From Desulfovibrio sp. ZJ209 (GTDB taxonomy: Bacteria; Desulfobacterota; Desulfovibrionia; Desulfovibrionales; Desulfovibrionaceae), in assembly GCF_011039135.1 (NCBI RefSeq), contig NZ_JAAKEJ010000001.1:868001-932000 (forward strand): a stretch of DNA of 64,000 nt, given 5' to 3'. Below, one piece after another: positions 48,147-56,545 of this stretch (position 1 is its first letter; each line of letters opens with the position of its first letter). Under the pieces are notes generated by a model. That model saw only the letters and a program-made list of their open reading frames with translations. It was not told the DNA's origin and searched no databases. The position numbers and the translations under genes were made by a program.

Positions 48147-49034
48147 ATGCAGATTATCGACTTTCGTTGCCGGCCGCCCTTCGACGCCATGACCAGAGAC
48201 TGGATATTCGCGCTGGACGACAAGCCGGGCAAGCCGGGTCTGCGCGCCAAGTACCAAAAAATGGGCATGGAACTGCCGCCCTCGCTGCTCGGGCGCTCCA
48301 TGGAGGAATTCCTGAAGGAATGCGACAAGGCCCACATCAGCAAGACCGTGGTCCCCCTGCGCCGGCTCCCCACCCAGAACAACGACCACCTGGGCGAGCT
48401 TTTGCGCGCCTATCCCGGCCGCTTTATCGGCTTCGCGGGGGTGCAGCCGCTGGAGGAGGGTATCGCGGGGGCGCTCGCGCAAATCGTGCTCCATGTGGTG
48501 GGGGGGCCGTGCCGCGGCGTCTACATGGAGCCCGGCCTTGACCCGCACCCCTGGGCCGTGGACGACGCCAGCATCTTTCCCATCTACGAATTCTGCCAGC
48601 AGCATGACATCCCCGTGTGCCTGCTCTATGGCGGGGTCTTTCACCAGAAAACGCCCCCGAGCTACGACCTCTACGAACCGCGCCGCATCGAGCGCGTGGC
48701 CCGTCGCTTCCCGGAGCTGCGCATCCTGCTTTCGCACGCCTGCTGGCCCTTCACGACGCTCGCCTGCGCGGTTGCCCTCAACTGGGAGAATGTCTGGCTC
48801 TCGCCGGACGGCTTCATGATCGACCATCCCGGCTCGCAGGACTATGTGGTGGCCGCCAACTACCGGCTGCAGGACAAGATCATCTTCGGCAGCCTCTACC
48901 CGAGCATGCCCATGGAATTCGCCGTCGCCCGTGTCAAGGAACTTTTGCGGCCCGAAGTGTGGGACAAGGTTTTTTATGAAAACGCGGCCCGCTATCTGGG
49001 AGAACCGGACGGGCAACCCACGAAGGACGCCTGA
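48147..49034 (+). CDS. Amidohydrolase-2-like protein lacking the HxH metal motif (copy 2)
   Basis: A 295-residue relative of the protein at 42546. It begins MQIIDFRCRPPFDAMTRDWI, with Arg-Cys-Arg where metal-dependent members have His-x-His. The strand-5 His is absent (PVCLLYGG), the strand-6 His remains (ILLSHACWPF), and the catalytic Asp is Leu (FGSLYPSMP). It is the most divergent of the four, with a longer N-terminal insertion and a hydrophilic tail. GGAAAG precedes the ATG. It ends the seven-gene operon, 46 bases after the LysR gene. Confidence 0.8.
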   Translation: MQIIDFRCRPPFDAMTRDWIFALDDKPGKPGLRAKYQKMGMELPPSLLGRSMEEFLKECDKAHISKTVVPLRRLPTQNNDHLGELLRAYPGRFIGFAGVQPLEEGIAGALAQIVLHVVGGPCRGVYMEPGLDPHPWAVDDASIFPIYEFCQQHDIPVCLLYGGVFHQKTPPSYDLYEPRRIERVARRFPELRILLSHACWPFTTLACAVALNWENVWLSPDGFMIDHPGSQDYVVAANYRLQDKIIFGSLYPSMPMEFAVARVKELLRPEVWDKVFYENAARYLGEPDGQPTKDA

Positions 49035-49386
49035 GCCGGATTTTTAAAAACATCTTTTCCAGGGCGGGACACGTCGGGGCGCCTTTTGCCACGGAAACGG
49101 GCCAAGCCCCGCCGGGGGACCCGTTGTCTCCTCCGCTTGTTTCATCCCTGTCCAACACAGCGCCATCCCCGGCCATTCGGCGCATCTTTCTTGCCGCGGG
49201 CGGACGCTCTATTGATAAAATTCATATGACCTAGAGAAAATTTGTATTTGTTCTATAGGCAAATTCCCCCTATCAAAAACTATCGGGAACCATCGGGAAA
49301 GCGCTTGCGCGTCCGGAACCTTCGCCGGCTCCGGAGTCAACATGCGGCGCAAGCCCTGTTTCACCTGAAGAGTACAAGGGGGAACC
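49035..49386. other. Intergenic region before the second TAXI operon
   Basis: About 350 bases without a gene. The last 190 bases become AT-rich (ATTGATAAAATTCATATGAC onwards), as expected for a promoter, but I cannot place -35 and -10 boxes with confidence. No terminator with a T tract is seen after the preceding stop. Confidence 0.45.
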
Positions 49387-50370
49387 ATGAGATTCAGGAA
49401 GTTTTCTCTGGCGGCACTGTTCCTCGCCCTGTCTGCCTTTGCCCTCACCCTGCCGGGAGCTCCCGCCACGGCGGCGGAAACCGCCTCCCTGGGTGTCGGC
49501 ACCGTGGGCGGCACCTACTATGTCATCGGGGCCGGGCTCGCCAAGGTGGTGGAAAAATACATCCCCGGTTTCACCTTTTCCCTCGAATCCACCGGCGGCG
49601 GCAATGTGCCCACGCGCATGATCCAGGCGGGCAAGCTGGATTACGGCCTCGCCACCAGCGGTCCCATGGTCTGGAACGCCAAGGACGGCTATAACCCCGA
49701 GCTTATCAAGACCTACACCAATGTGCGCACGCTCTTCCCGCTGGGGGCCCAGTATTTCACCTACTGGGCGCCGGCGACGAGCGGCATCAAGAATTTCCGC
49801 GACATTGCGGGCAAGACCTTTTCCGGCGGCCCCAAGACCTCGGTGACCTCCGCCTTCACCCCCATCTGGCTCAAGGATTTCGGCCTCACCCCGGGCAAGC
49901 AGGTCAACGCCGGCATGGGCGAGCTGCCGGGCCTGATGCTGGACGGCATCATCGAGGTGGCAGGCGCCGGGCATGGCAATCCCAGCGGCCCGGCCGTGGA
50001 GACGGATTCCGTCACGCCCATCACCATCCTCGAATTTTCGGACGAGGACATCGACTATATCACCAAGCACTATCCGGTGTTTCGCCGGATCATGCGCCCG
50101 GCCGGAGGCTACAAGAATTTCACGGAGACCAAGCCCACTCTCGCCATGTGGGGTTTTTGCCTCTCCGGCAAGGACGTTTCCGACGACATGGCCTACCAGC
50201 TGACCAAGGTTTTCTTTGAACATCTCGAGGATTTCAAGGCGGTCTATCCGCCGCTTCTGGAAATGAAGCCCGAGGATGTGCTCGCCTCGCCGCTGCCCAT
50301 CCATCCCGGCGCGGTCAGGTATTACAAGGAAGTGGGCGTGGATATTCCCGAAAACCTGATTGCCAAATAA
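49387..50370 (+). CDS. TAXI-family TRAP solute-binding protein (2)
   Basis: A 327-residue TAXI protein with signal peptide MRFRKFSLAALFLALSAFAL. The mature protein starts ASLGVGTVGGTYYVIGAGLA, the classic TAXI N-terminus, and continues FTFSLESTGGGNVPTRMIQA. It ends with the family's PIHPGAVRYYKEVGVDIPEN. It differs substantially from the other two TAXI proteins here, so the ligands probably differ. Its permease follows after 28 bases. Confidence 0.92.
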   Translation: MRFRKFSLAALFLALSAFALTLPGAPATAAETASLGVGTVGGTYYVIGAGLAKVVEKYIPGFTFSLESTGGGNVPTRMIQAGKLDYGLATSGPMVWNAKDGYNPELIKTYTNVRTLFPLGAQYFTYWAPATSGIKNFRDIAGKTFSGGPKTSVTSAFTPIWLKDFGLTPGKQVNAGMGELPGLMLDGIIEVAGAGHGNPSGPAVETDSVTPITILEFSDEDIDYITKHYPVFRRIMRPAGGYKNFTETKPTLAMWGFCLSGKDVSDDMAYQLTKVFFEHLEDFKAVYPPLLEMKPEDVLASPLPIHPGAVRYYKEVGVDIPENLIAK

Positions 50371-50398
50371 GCAGGCCGCAAGCCTGCGGGGGTAAGGG

Positions 50399-52342
50399 AT
50401 GAGCCAGGACAAGAATTTCGACGTGCCTTTGGCAGATGGCGAAAACGTCTCGCTGAAGCGGACATTCGCGGAAAATTCCCGGTGGATGTACCTCATTTAC
50501 GCCATCACCGTGGTCATGGCGCTGTTCCACCTGGCCGTCCTTACCCTCTATCCCATGGAACCCTGGCTCTTTTCCATGGGGCATCTCCAGTTCGGCGTGA
50601 TCCTGGGCTTTCTCTATTATGCGGGCACGAAGAAGCAGGCCGCCAATGTGGGCCTCATCGACCTTTTGCTCATTGTCGCCAGCATCGCCGCCTACCTGTA
50701 CGTCATCTTCGAGCTGGACGACCTGCTGGAACGCGAAGGCGCGTTTACGGAAAACTACGACCTGCTTTTCGGCATCCTCATGTGCCTCGTGGTGCTCGAG
50801 CTCACGCGGCGCACGGCCGGCATGATTCTCACCGGCCTGCTCCTCCTGGCCATGGCCTACTGCTATTTCGGCCCGTGGCTGCCGGGGCCGCTGGCGCACC
50901 GGGGCTATTCCTTCGAGCGCATCATCAGCTACATGTTCAGCACCTTCGGCATCTTCAACGCGCCGCTCAATTCCACGGCGCGCTTCGTCTACCTGTTCGT
51001 GCTGTTCGGGGCCTTTCTGGAGTTTTCCGGCGCGGCCACCTTCTTCATGAACCTTTCCTACGCCGTGGCCGGGGGCACGCGCGGCGGCCCGGCCAAGGTG
51101 GCCGTGGTTTCCAGCGGCCTTCTGGGCATGATGAGCGGCGCGGCCACGGCCAACGTGGTGACAACCGGCACCATGACCATCCCGCTCATGATCCGCACCG
51201 GCTACAATCCCTATTTTGCGGGCGCGGTGGAGGCCACGGCTTCCACCGGCGGCCAGATCGTGCCACCAGTCATGGGGGCGGCCGTGTTCCTCATGGCGCA
51301 GATGATGAACGTCAGCTACACGACCATCCTCGTGGCGGCCATCATCCCCGCTATCCTCTACTATGCGAGCCTGCTCTTCTCCGTGGACTTCGAGGCGCAG
51401 AAAACCGGGCTCTTCGGCCTTTCCCGCGACCAGCTCCCTCCGTGGAGCCTGGTGCGCAGCCAGGCCTATCTCGGCCTTCCCATCATCGTGCTCGTGGCGT
51501 GCCTTGTGGTCATCAACACCTCGGTTGTGCTCGCGGGCATCGTGGCGCTTGCGAGCGTGGTGCTCATCGGCATGATCCATCTCCATCAGGAGACCGGGCA
51601 CTTCTTCGAGCTGAAACGCTTTCTCAACGCCGTAAGGGACGGCGGCACCAACTGCATCCAGATCACGGCCACCACGGCGGCGGCCGGCATCATCATCGGC
51701 GCGCTCACGCTCACGGGCCTGGGGGTAAAGATTTCCAGCCTGGTCCTGCTGGCCTCGGGCGGGAACCTCTTCCTCTGCCTCTTCTTCACCATGTGCGTCA
51801 CCATCGTCCTCGGCATGGGGATGCCGACCATCGCGGCATACGCCATCCCGGCCGCCGTGGTGGTGCCCGCGCTCGTGGACCTCAATGTGCCGCTCCTCAA
51901 CGCGCATCTGTTCGTGCTCTATTTCGCGGCGCTTTCCTCCATCACGCCGCCGGTGGCCCTGGCCTCCTTCGCCGCGGCGGCCATCGCCAAGTGCAACCCC
52001 TTCAAGCTCGGCCTTCTGGGGGTGCGCCTCGCGCTCCCGGCCTTCATCATCCCCTACATGTTCGTGTACGGCCCGGAACTCACCATGTCCGGGCCCATCC
52101 TCAACATCATCATCAGCGCGGTAACGGCCATCGTCGGCGTCTGGGCGCTTTCCGTGGCTATCATCGGCTATTTCCGGGCCAACCTGTCCCCCCTCATGCG
52201 CATCCTGTTCTTCGTGGGCTCGCTGTGCATGATGCACCCCGACACGCTCACCGACCTCGGCGGCATCGCCTTCCTCGGGGCGCTCGTGGGCTGGCAATTT
52301 TACAGGACGCGCGGCAAGGCCCCCCTCCCCCCTCAACCTTAG
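50399..52342 (+). CDS. TRAP transporter fused permease (2)
   Basis: A 647-residue intact fused DctQ-DctM-type permease with about 16 membrane segments. The small-subunit-like part covers roughly residues 1-170. The large subunit contains FGAFLEFSGAATFFMNLSYA, GTRGGPAKVAVVSSGLLGMM, VEATASTGGQIVPPVMGAAV and LGMGMPTIAAYAIPAAVVVP. It couples ion gradients to uptake of the ligand bound by the TAXI protein encoded upstream. It is followed by two TIGR04076 genes in the same operon. Confidence 0.93.
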   Translation: MSQDKNFDVPLADGENVSLKRTFAENSRWMYLIYAITVVMALFHLAVLTLYPMEPWLFSMGHLQFGVILGFLYYAGTKKQAANVGLIDLLLIVASIAAYLYVIFELDDLLEREGAFTENYDLLFGILMCLVVLELTRRTAGMILTGLLLLAMAYCYFGPWLPGPLAHRGYSFERIISYMFSTFGIFNAPLNSTARFVYLFVLFGAFLEFSGAATFFMNLSYAVAGGTRGGPAKVAVVSSGLLGMMSGAATANVVTTGTMTIPLMIRTGYNPYFAGAVEATASTGGQIVPPVMGAAVFLMAQMMNVSYTTILVAAIIPAILYYASLLFSVDFEAQKTGLFGLSRDQLPPWSLVRSQAYLGLPIIVLVACLVVINTSVVLAGIVALASVVLIGMIHLHQETGHFFELKRFLNAVRDGGTNCIQITATTAAAGIIIGALTLTGLGVKISSLVLLASGGNLFLCLFFTMCVTIVLGMGMPTIAAYAIPAAVVVPALVDLNVPLLNAHLFVLYFAALSSITPPVALASFAAAAIAKCNPFKLGLLGVRLALPAFIIPYMFVYGPELTMSGPILNIIISAVTAIVGVWALSVAIIGYFRANLSPLMRILFFVGSLCMMHPDTLTDLGGIAFLGALVGWQFYRTRGKAPLPPQP

Positions 52343-52359
52343 ACACAGGAGAAACGCCC

Positions 52360-52743
52360 GTGGACAAGAAGGGATGCAACGGCGCGACCAGGCGCCACCC
52401 GCTCAAGATGACCGTGGTGAAGCTCACCAGGGCCGCGGAAATGTTCCCCGAGCTCCCCGAGGGCTGCATCGAGAATTTCGAGCCCGTCTGCCCGCGCTTC
52501 AAGCTGGGCCAGACTTTCCACATCGACGAAAACGGCAACTGCCGGGAGGACTTTCCCTGCGCCTGGGCCTGGAATGACAATTATGCCGTCATCACCACCA
52601 TGCAGGCCGGCGGCCATTTCTGCCAGAAGCGCGCGGGCGTGCAGTACACCTGCTGCACAGACGGTCTCAGGCCCGTGGTTTTCAAGGTCGAGTGGTTTGA
52701 CGACAAGGACCTGCCCGCCACGGAAGCCAAGGAGGGAAAGTAA
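52360..52743 (+). CDS. TIGR04076 family protein (first)
   Basis: A 127-residue Cys-rich protein of the TIGR04076 family, function unknown. Diagnostic segments are CPRFKLGQTFHIDENGNCRE, DFPCAWAWNDNYAVITTMQA and CCTDGLRPVVFKVEWFDD. The start is GTG at 52360, with AGGAGA upstream. The regularly placed cysteines could bind a metal or act in redox chemistry. It is a paralogue of the next gene and belongs to the second TAXI-TRAP operon. Confidence 0.8.
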   Translation: MDKKGCNGATRRHPLKMTVVKLTRAAEMFPELPEGCIENFEPVCPRFKLGQTFHIDENGNCREDFPCAWAWNDNYAVITTMQAGGHFCQKRAGVQYTCCTDGLRPVVFKVEWFDDKDLPATEAKEGK

Positions 52744-52744
52744 G

Positions 52745-53110
52745 ATGAAAGAGTACCCGGCCAACCGTTTGCCCCTCTCCATGGGGAATGCCAGAGAGCC
52801 CCTGCGCATCACCGTGGTGCGCACGACGGAACTCAAGGATATTTACGGCGACACGCCGCCCACGGGCCTGTGCGGCCAGCCGGAGACCACGTGTCCCCGC
52901 TTCAAGGCGGGTGACAGCTACATGGTGACGGACAAGGGCGGCAAGCCCCCGGCCGACTTTCCCTGCGCCTGGGCGTGGCATGACCTCTTCCAGGTGGTGC
53001 TGGGCCTGCAACTCGGCGGCAATTATCCCGAATTTGAGGACGGCGTTTATTACGCCTCCTGCACCAACGGGCTGCACCCGGTCTTTTTCAGGCTGGAACG
53101 CGCGGAGTAA
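52745..53110 (+). CDS. TIGR04076 family protein (second)
   Basis: A 121-residue paralogue of the preceding protein, starting MKEYPANRLPLSMGNAREPL. It shares CPRFKAGDSYMVTDKGGKPP, DFPCAWAWHDLFQVVLGLQL and SCTNGLHPVFFRLERAE. Fewer cysteines are kept than in the first copy. AAGGAGGG precedes the ATG, which lies one base after the previous stop codon. The tandem pair suggests a heteromeric complex. Function unknown. Confidence 0.8.
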   Translation: MKEYPANRLPLSMGNAREPLRITVVRTTELKDIYGDTPPTGLCGQPETTCPRFKAGDSYMVTDKGGKPPADFPCAWAWHDLFQVVLGLQLGGNYPEFEDGVYYASCTNGLHPVFFRLERAE

Positions 53111-53131
53111 AAAGCCGACCGCTGCGGCAAA

Positions 53132-53169
53132 AAAACCTCCGGCGGAACGCATCCCCGCCGGAGGTTTTC
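53132..53169. terminator. Bidirectional terminator between convergent catabolic operons
   Basis: Hairpin AAAACCTCCGGCGG / CCGCCGGAGGTTTT with a short loop, between the second TIGR04076 gene (+) and the amidohydrolase-like gene (-). Confidence 0.88.
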
Positions 53170-53172
53170 GCG

Positions 53173-54006
53173 TTAATCGAGGCCCAACAGTTTGGCCGCG
53201 TTTTTATGGAGCAGCTTGTCCCGCACTTCGGGCTTGAAGCTCTCCCGGAACTCATGCACGCAGGAGAGCGGGGTGAAGGGATAGGCGGAGGCGAAAAGGA
53301 AGCGGTCCTGCAGGTAGTAGTTCCCCGCGCGGATATAGTCGTCCTGCCCGGGCAGGTTGAAGAAGTAGAGATCCGGGCAGAGATAGATGTTTTCCTGATA
53401 AAAGCAGACGCCCAGGATTTCCTGCACAAAGGGCCAGCAGCCGTGGGCCACGATGAAGTTGACGCCGGGGAAGTCATTCGCCAGCCGGCTGATGATTTTT
53501 GGGTGCGAATAGCTCCTGTCCGGGCCGGCGCGGCCGCCGATCATTATCTGCACCGGGATGCCCGCCTTCTCGCAGGCCGCGTAGATGGGATAGAGCCTGC
53601 CGTCGTCGGCGTACATGGGCTTTTCCATGGCCCCTGGCTCCAGCACCACGCCCTTGAGCGGCCCGTCGACGCAGAAACGCTCGATCTCCTCAAGGCTCTC
53701 CTTGACGTCACTTGCGTCAAGGCCCGCGAAACCCATGAAGCGGCCGGGATATTCCTCCAGCAGGCGCACGATCTCGGCATTGGGCACATTGCCCTTTCTG
53801 TGGCCGATGCGCCCGGTGGCCAAGCCCATGTCGATGCCGTTCTCGTCCATTTCCTCGAGCAGGAGCCGCATGGATTCCTCTTTTGCCGAGGCCGACCTTT
53901 TCATGCCGATATTGCGCGAATAAAAGTCGGCGGCAGCCTTGTCGGCATACATGCCCACCTTGAGGAAGCCGCCGAAAGGCGGCCGCAGGCGAAAGTCAAT
54001 TACCAT
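53173..54006 (-). CDS. Amidohydrolase-2-like protein lacking the HxH metal motif (copy 3)
   Basis: A 277-residue protein beginning MVIDFRLRPPFGGFLKVGMY. As in its relatives, Arg-x-Arg replaces the metal-binding His-x-His. The strand-5 His is replaced (VQIMIGG), a His is kept in FIVAHGCWPF, and the family Asp in FGSDYP is Ala (FASAYPFTP). It is most similar to the adjacent copy at 53996-54856, whose 3' end overlaps its start by 11 bases, pointing to tandem duplication and translational coupling. It is the last gene of the minus-strand operon. Confidence 0.8.
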   Translation of the reverse strand: MVIDFRLRPPFGGFLKVGMYADKAAADFYSRNIGMKRSASAKEESMRLLLEEMDENGIDMGLATGRIGHRKGNVPNAEIVRLLEEYPGRFMGFAGLDASDVKESLEEIERFCVDGPLKGVVLEPGAMEKPMYADDGRLYPIYAACEKAGIPVQIMIGGRAGPDRSYSHPKIISRLANDFPGVNFIVAHGCWPFVQEILGVCFYQENIYLCPDLYFFNLPGQDDYIRAGNYYLQDRFLFASAYPFTPLSCVHEFRESFKPEVRDKLLHKNAAKLLGLD

Positions 54007-54856
54007 TGCCTTCTCCTTTCTCCAGCGGCAGCCCCAGGAGCTTCGCCGCATTCTCATAAAGCAATTTGTGGAGAAGCTCCTTCGGGAACAGGGTCTTGAA
54101 CTGGTGCACGCAGGTCAGCGGCAGGAAGGGATAGGCCGAAGCATAGAGGATGCGGTCCTTCATGTAGGATTTCGCCCCCGTGACATAGTCCTGGAAGCCC
54201 GGTTGGTTGAAAATATAGAGGTCCGGGCTCAGCCAGATATTCTCCCGCACGAAGCACACGCCGAGCACCGCCTGCACCCAGGGCCAGCCCCCGTGGGAAA
54301 CGATGAACTTCACCGTGGGAAAGTCCGACGCGATCTTGTGGATGATGCGCGGAAAGCTGAAATCCACATTGGGCCCGGCATTGCCGCCGAGCATCACCAT
54401 CACCGTGATGTCGTGCTTCTCGCATTCCGCATAGATGGGATAGAGCAGGGCGTCGTCGCCATACATGGCCGGCCTTGCCGCGCCCGGCTCCAGCACCACG
54501 CCCTTCAGGGGGCCGTCCACAACGGTTTTCTGGAGTTCCTTCAGGGACCAGCGCCAGTCGAGCGGGTTGAGGCCAGCGAAGCCGATGAAGCGCTTGGGAT
54601 ATTTTTCCACCAGCTCGATCACCGTGGCGTTTTCCATGCCGCCCGCAAAGTGCGCCACCCGTCCCGTAGCCACGCCCATGTCGATGCCGTTTTCGTCCAT
54701 GTCCTCCAGCAGGAGCTCCATGGACTCCTCGGCGATGGATTTGGCCAGCGGCTCACCGATATTGGCCGCGTAGCTGGCGCAGCGCGCCTTGTTGGTGTAC
54801 ATGCCCAGCTTGACATAGTCGCCAAAGGGCGGCCGGAGCCTGAAATCGATGATCAT
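53996..54856 (-). CDS. Amidohydrolase-2-like protein lacking the HxH metal motif (copy 4)
   Basis: A 286-residue protein beginning MIIDFRLRPPFGDYVKLGMY. It shows DENGIDMGVATGRVAHFAGG and KGVVLEPGAARPAMYGDDAL, shared with copy 3. The strand-5 His is replaced (VMVMLGG), His is kept in FIVSHGGWPW, and Ala stands for the catalytic Asp (YASAYPFLP). It follows the porin gene after a strong hairpin. The shared LEPG segment in all four copies may mark a new active-site residue (Glu). Confidence 0.8.
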   Translation of the reverse strand: MIIDFRLRPPFGDYVKLGMYTNKARCASYAANIGEPLAKSIAEESMELLLEDMDENGIDMGVATGRVAHFAGGMENATVIELVEKYPKRFIGFAGLNPLDWRWSLKELQKTVVDGPLKGVVLEPGAARPAMYGDDALLYPIYAECEKHDITVMVMLGGNAGPNVDFSFPRIIHKIASDFPTVKFIVSHGGWPWVQAVLGVCFVRENIWLSPDLYIFNQPGFQDYVTGAKSYMKDRILYASAYPFLPLTCVHQFKTLFPKELLHKLLYENAAKLLGLPLEKGEGNGN

Positions 54857-54870
54857 GGCGTGTTCCTCGG

Positions 54871-54903
54871 CGCCGGCGCCCGGGCTCAGGCCGGGCGCCG
54901 GCG
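54871..54903. promoter_or_regulatory. Strong intercistronic hairpin between porin and amidohydrolase genes
   Basis: Perfect 13-bp stem CGCCGGCGCCCGG / CCGGGCGCCGGCG with a 7-base loop and no T tract on the minus strand. It probably stabilises the upstream porin mRNA or reduces read-through into the amidohydrolase-like genes. Confidence 0.6.
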
Positions 54904-54922
54904 GGTAAGAGGTTATGAGGCG

Positions 54923-56494
54923 CTAGAAGGAATAGACGAACTTGAGCTGGCCCTTCCACGAATCCTGCTTCTGGAAGGAGGAGTTGCGGTTGCCGGCCTT
55001 TTTCCAGGTGTCGTTGTCGATGAAGTTGGCCACATAGCCCCACTCCATCTGCACCGTGAAGTTCTCGTACATCTTGTAGTTGCTGAGCAGGTTGAACTCC
55101 AGGAGGCCGTCATTGGTGGTAAGGTAGGGCCCGTCCCACTTGCACCAGGCGTCGTTCCAGGCATAGGCGTTGTTCATGTACTTCACCATGCCGGGCGAGT
55201 TGGTACCACCCCAGTAGGCTGCGCGGAAGGTGTGCTTGAGGTCGTTCACGAGGAAGGAGACATCCTTCAGTTGCAGGCCCACGCCCCAGGTGCCGGCGTA
55301 GTCCAGCGACTGGTCGTACCAGCTGCCGAGCGACCAGGGATTGTCGCCGAGGAAGGAGGTGAAATTGCCATAGGCCGCAAGGCTCGGCATCCGCTCTGAG
55401 CCGTTCTTGGGATTGTCGTCGTCGCCGGAGGCGTACCAGCCGAAAACGCCGGGCTTGCCCCAGTCAAACTTGTATTCCACCAGTGCCTTGGCGAGCCAGC
55501 CCTGGCGCTCGGTGCTGGCGCGTTTCAGGTTTTCCGGCCGGGTCGCGCCCTTGTAGGCGTTGTAGCGGCCGAGGGCGCCCACATAGCCGTAGTTGAGGTC
55601 GAGCTCGAAATTCCAGGGCTCCAGCGCGGTGATGCCCAGCGGCAGGCCCGCCCAGAACAGGTTGGCGTAGCCCTTGCTGGTACTGCTGTTGGTGTAGTCG
55701 CCGCGCGCCATGACGCCGGGATAGGGCAGCAGGGTGTAGTTGGTCCAGCCGGCCGTTGAGTAGCGCGCAAGTTGCGGGTCGCCCGCGGCGTTGACGTTCC
55801 ACTGGGTGTTCTTGCCCAGCATCCCGAACATGGCCCAGGGCGTGGCCTCGAAGCCGTCATAGGTGATGGGCACGGTGAGGGCGAAAAGGTCCAGATTGTC
55901 CAGATAGTTCTGGTGGTAGTTCTTTACGCCGTCCTTGTCCTCGCCGGGATAATTGTCGTTGTAGGGGCGCCCCCACATGGCCGTGAGGCCCAGATTGTCA
56001 TTTATCTTGTAGTTGGCTAGAATGGCCGCTATGCGCGTACCCATGATGGCCGTGCCACCGGCCTTGTTGGGCATTGCGACATACTGGATGCCCATGCGAG
56101 TCTTCAGGTCCGTATTGGGCATCCTCCAGTCTATGTAGGCCCAGCGCACTTTCACGATCTTGCCGTCCGCGCCCAGGGCCGCGCCCTGGTCCGCGTTGCC
56201 CAAGGTCGTTGCGCCAAGCTGGATCTGCACCGTGGCGGACAGGTTTTCCGAGGCGATGGCCTCCACGGACAGCCTGATGCGCTGCTTGGCGTCGAACTCG
56301 TCATCCGTGAACTTGTTGCGCGTTGTGCCGTTGCGCGTTTCCTTGAGCAGGCGGTACTGGCCCACGTCAAAATTCATCAGCCACTGACCGCCGATCTTGA
56401 AGTCGATGGCATTGGCCTCGGCTCCCCCGCAGAGCGGCAGTAAGGCCGCGGCGAGGGTAGCCCCGAGCAGCTTTTTTCCCCATTTCCTCTTCAT
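54923..56494 (-). CDS. Outer-membrane porin (Desulfovibrio-type homotrimeric porin)
   Basis: A 523-residue beta-barrel protein with signal peptide MKRKWGKKLLGATLAAALLP. The mature part begins IDFKIGGQWLMNFDVGQYRL and continues with alternating aromatic strands (GRPYNDNYPGEDKDG loop; LDLNYGYVGALGRYNAYKGA). It ends with a C-terminal Phe (LKFVYSF), the outer-membrane sorting signal. It provides outer-membrane passage for substrates of the TRAP system encoded upstream in the same operon, a plausible reason for its inclusion. Confidence 0.88.
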   Translation of the reverse strand: MKRKWGKKLLGATLAAALLPLCGGAEANAIDFKIGGQWLMNFDVGQYRLLKETRNGTTRNKFTDDEFDAKQRIRLSVEAIASENLSATVQIQLGATTLGNADQGAALGADGKIVKVRWAYIDWRMPNTDLKTRMGIQYVAMPNKAGGTAIMGTRIAAILANYKINDNLGLTAMWGRPYNDNYPGEDKDGVKNYHQNYLDNLDLFALTVPITYDGFEATPWAMFGMLGKNTQWNVNAAGDPQLARYSTAGWTNYTLLPYPGVMARGDYTNSSTSKGYANLFWAGLPLGITALEPWNFELDLNYGYVGALGRYNAYKGATRPENLKRASTERQGWLAKALVEYKFDWGKPGVFGWYASGDDDNPKNGSERMPSLAAYGNFTSFLGDNPWSLGSWYDQSLDYAGTWGVGLQLKDVSFLVNDLKHTFRAAYWGGTNSPGMVKYMNNAYAWNDAWCKWDGPYLTTNDGLLEFNLLSNYKMYENFTVQMEWGYVANFIDNDTWKKAGNRNSSFQKQDSWKGQLKFVYSF

Positions 56495-56545
56495 CGTTCC
56501 CCCTGGGATAAAGGTTTTGTATCCTTCACGGCGGCTTGAACCCCG

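Noticed and set aside
50482..52743. 753-codon plus-strand frame over the second TRAP permease
   Set aside because: Same strand but shifted frame, rich in His/Arg/Gly, typical of a shadow; the 647-residue permease has proper membrane segments.
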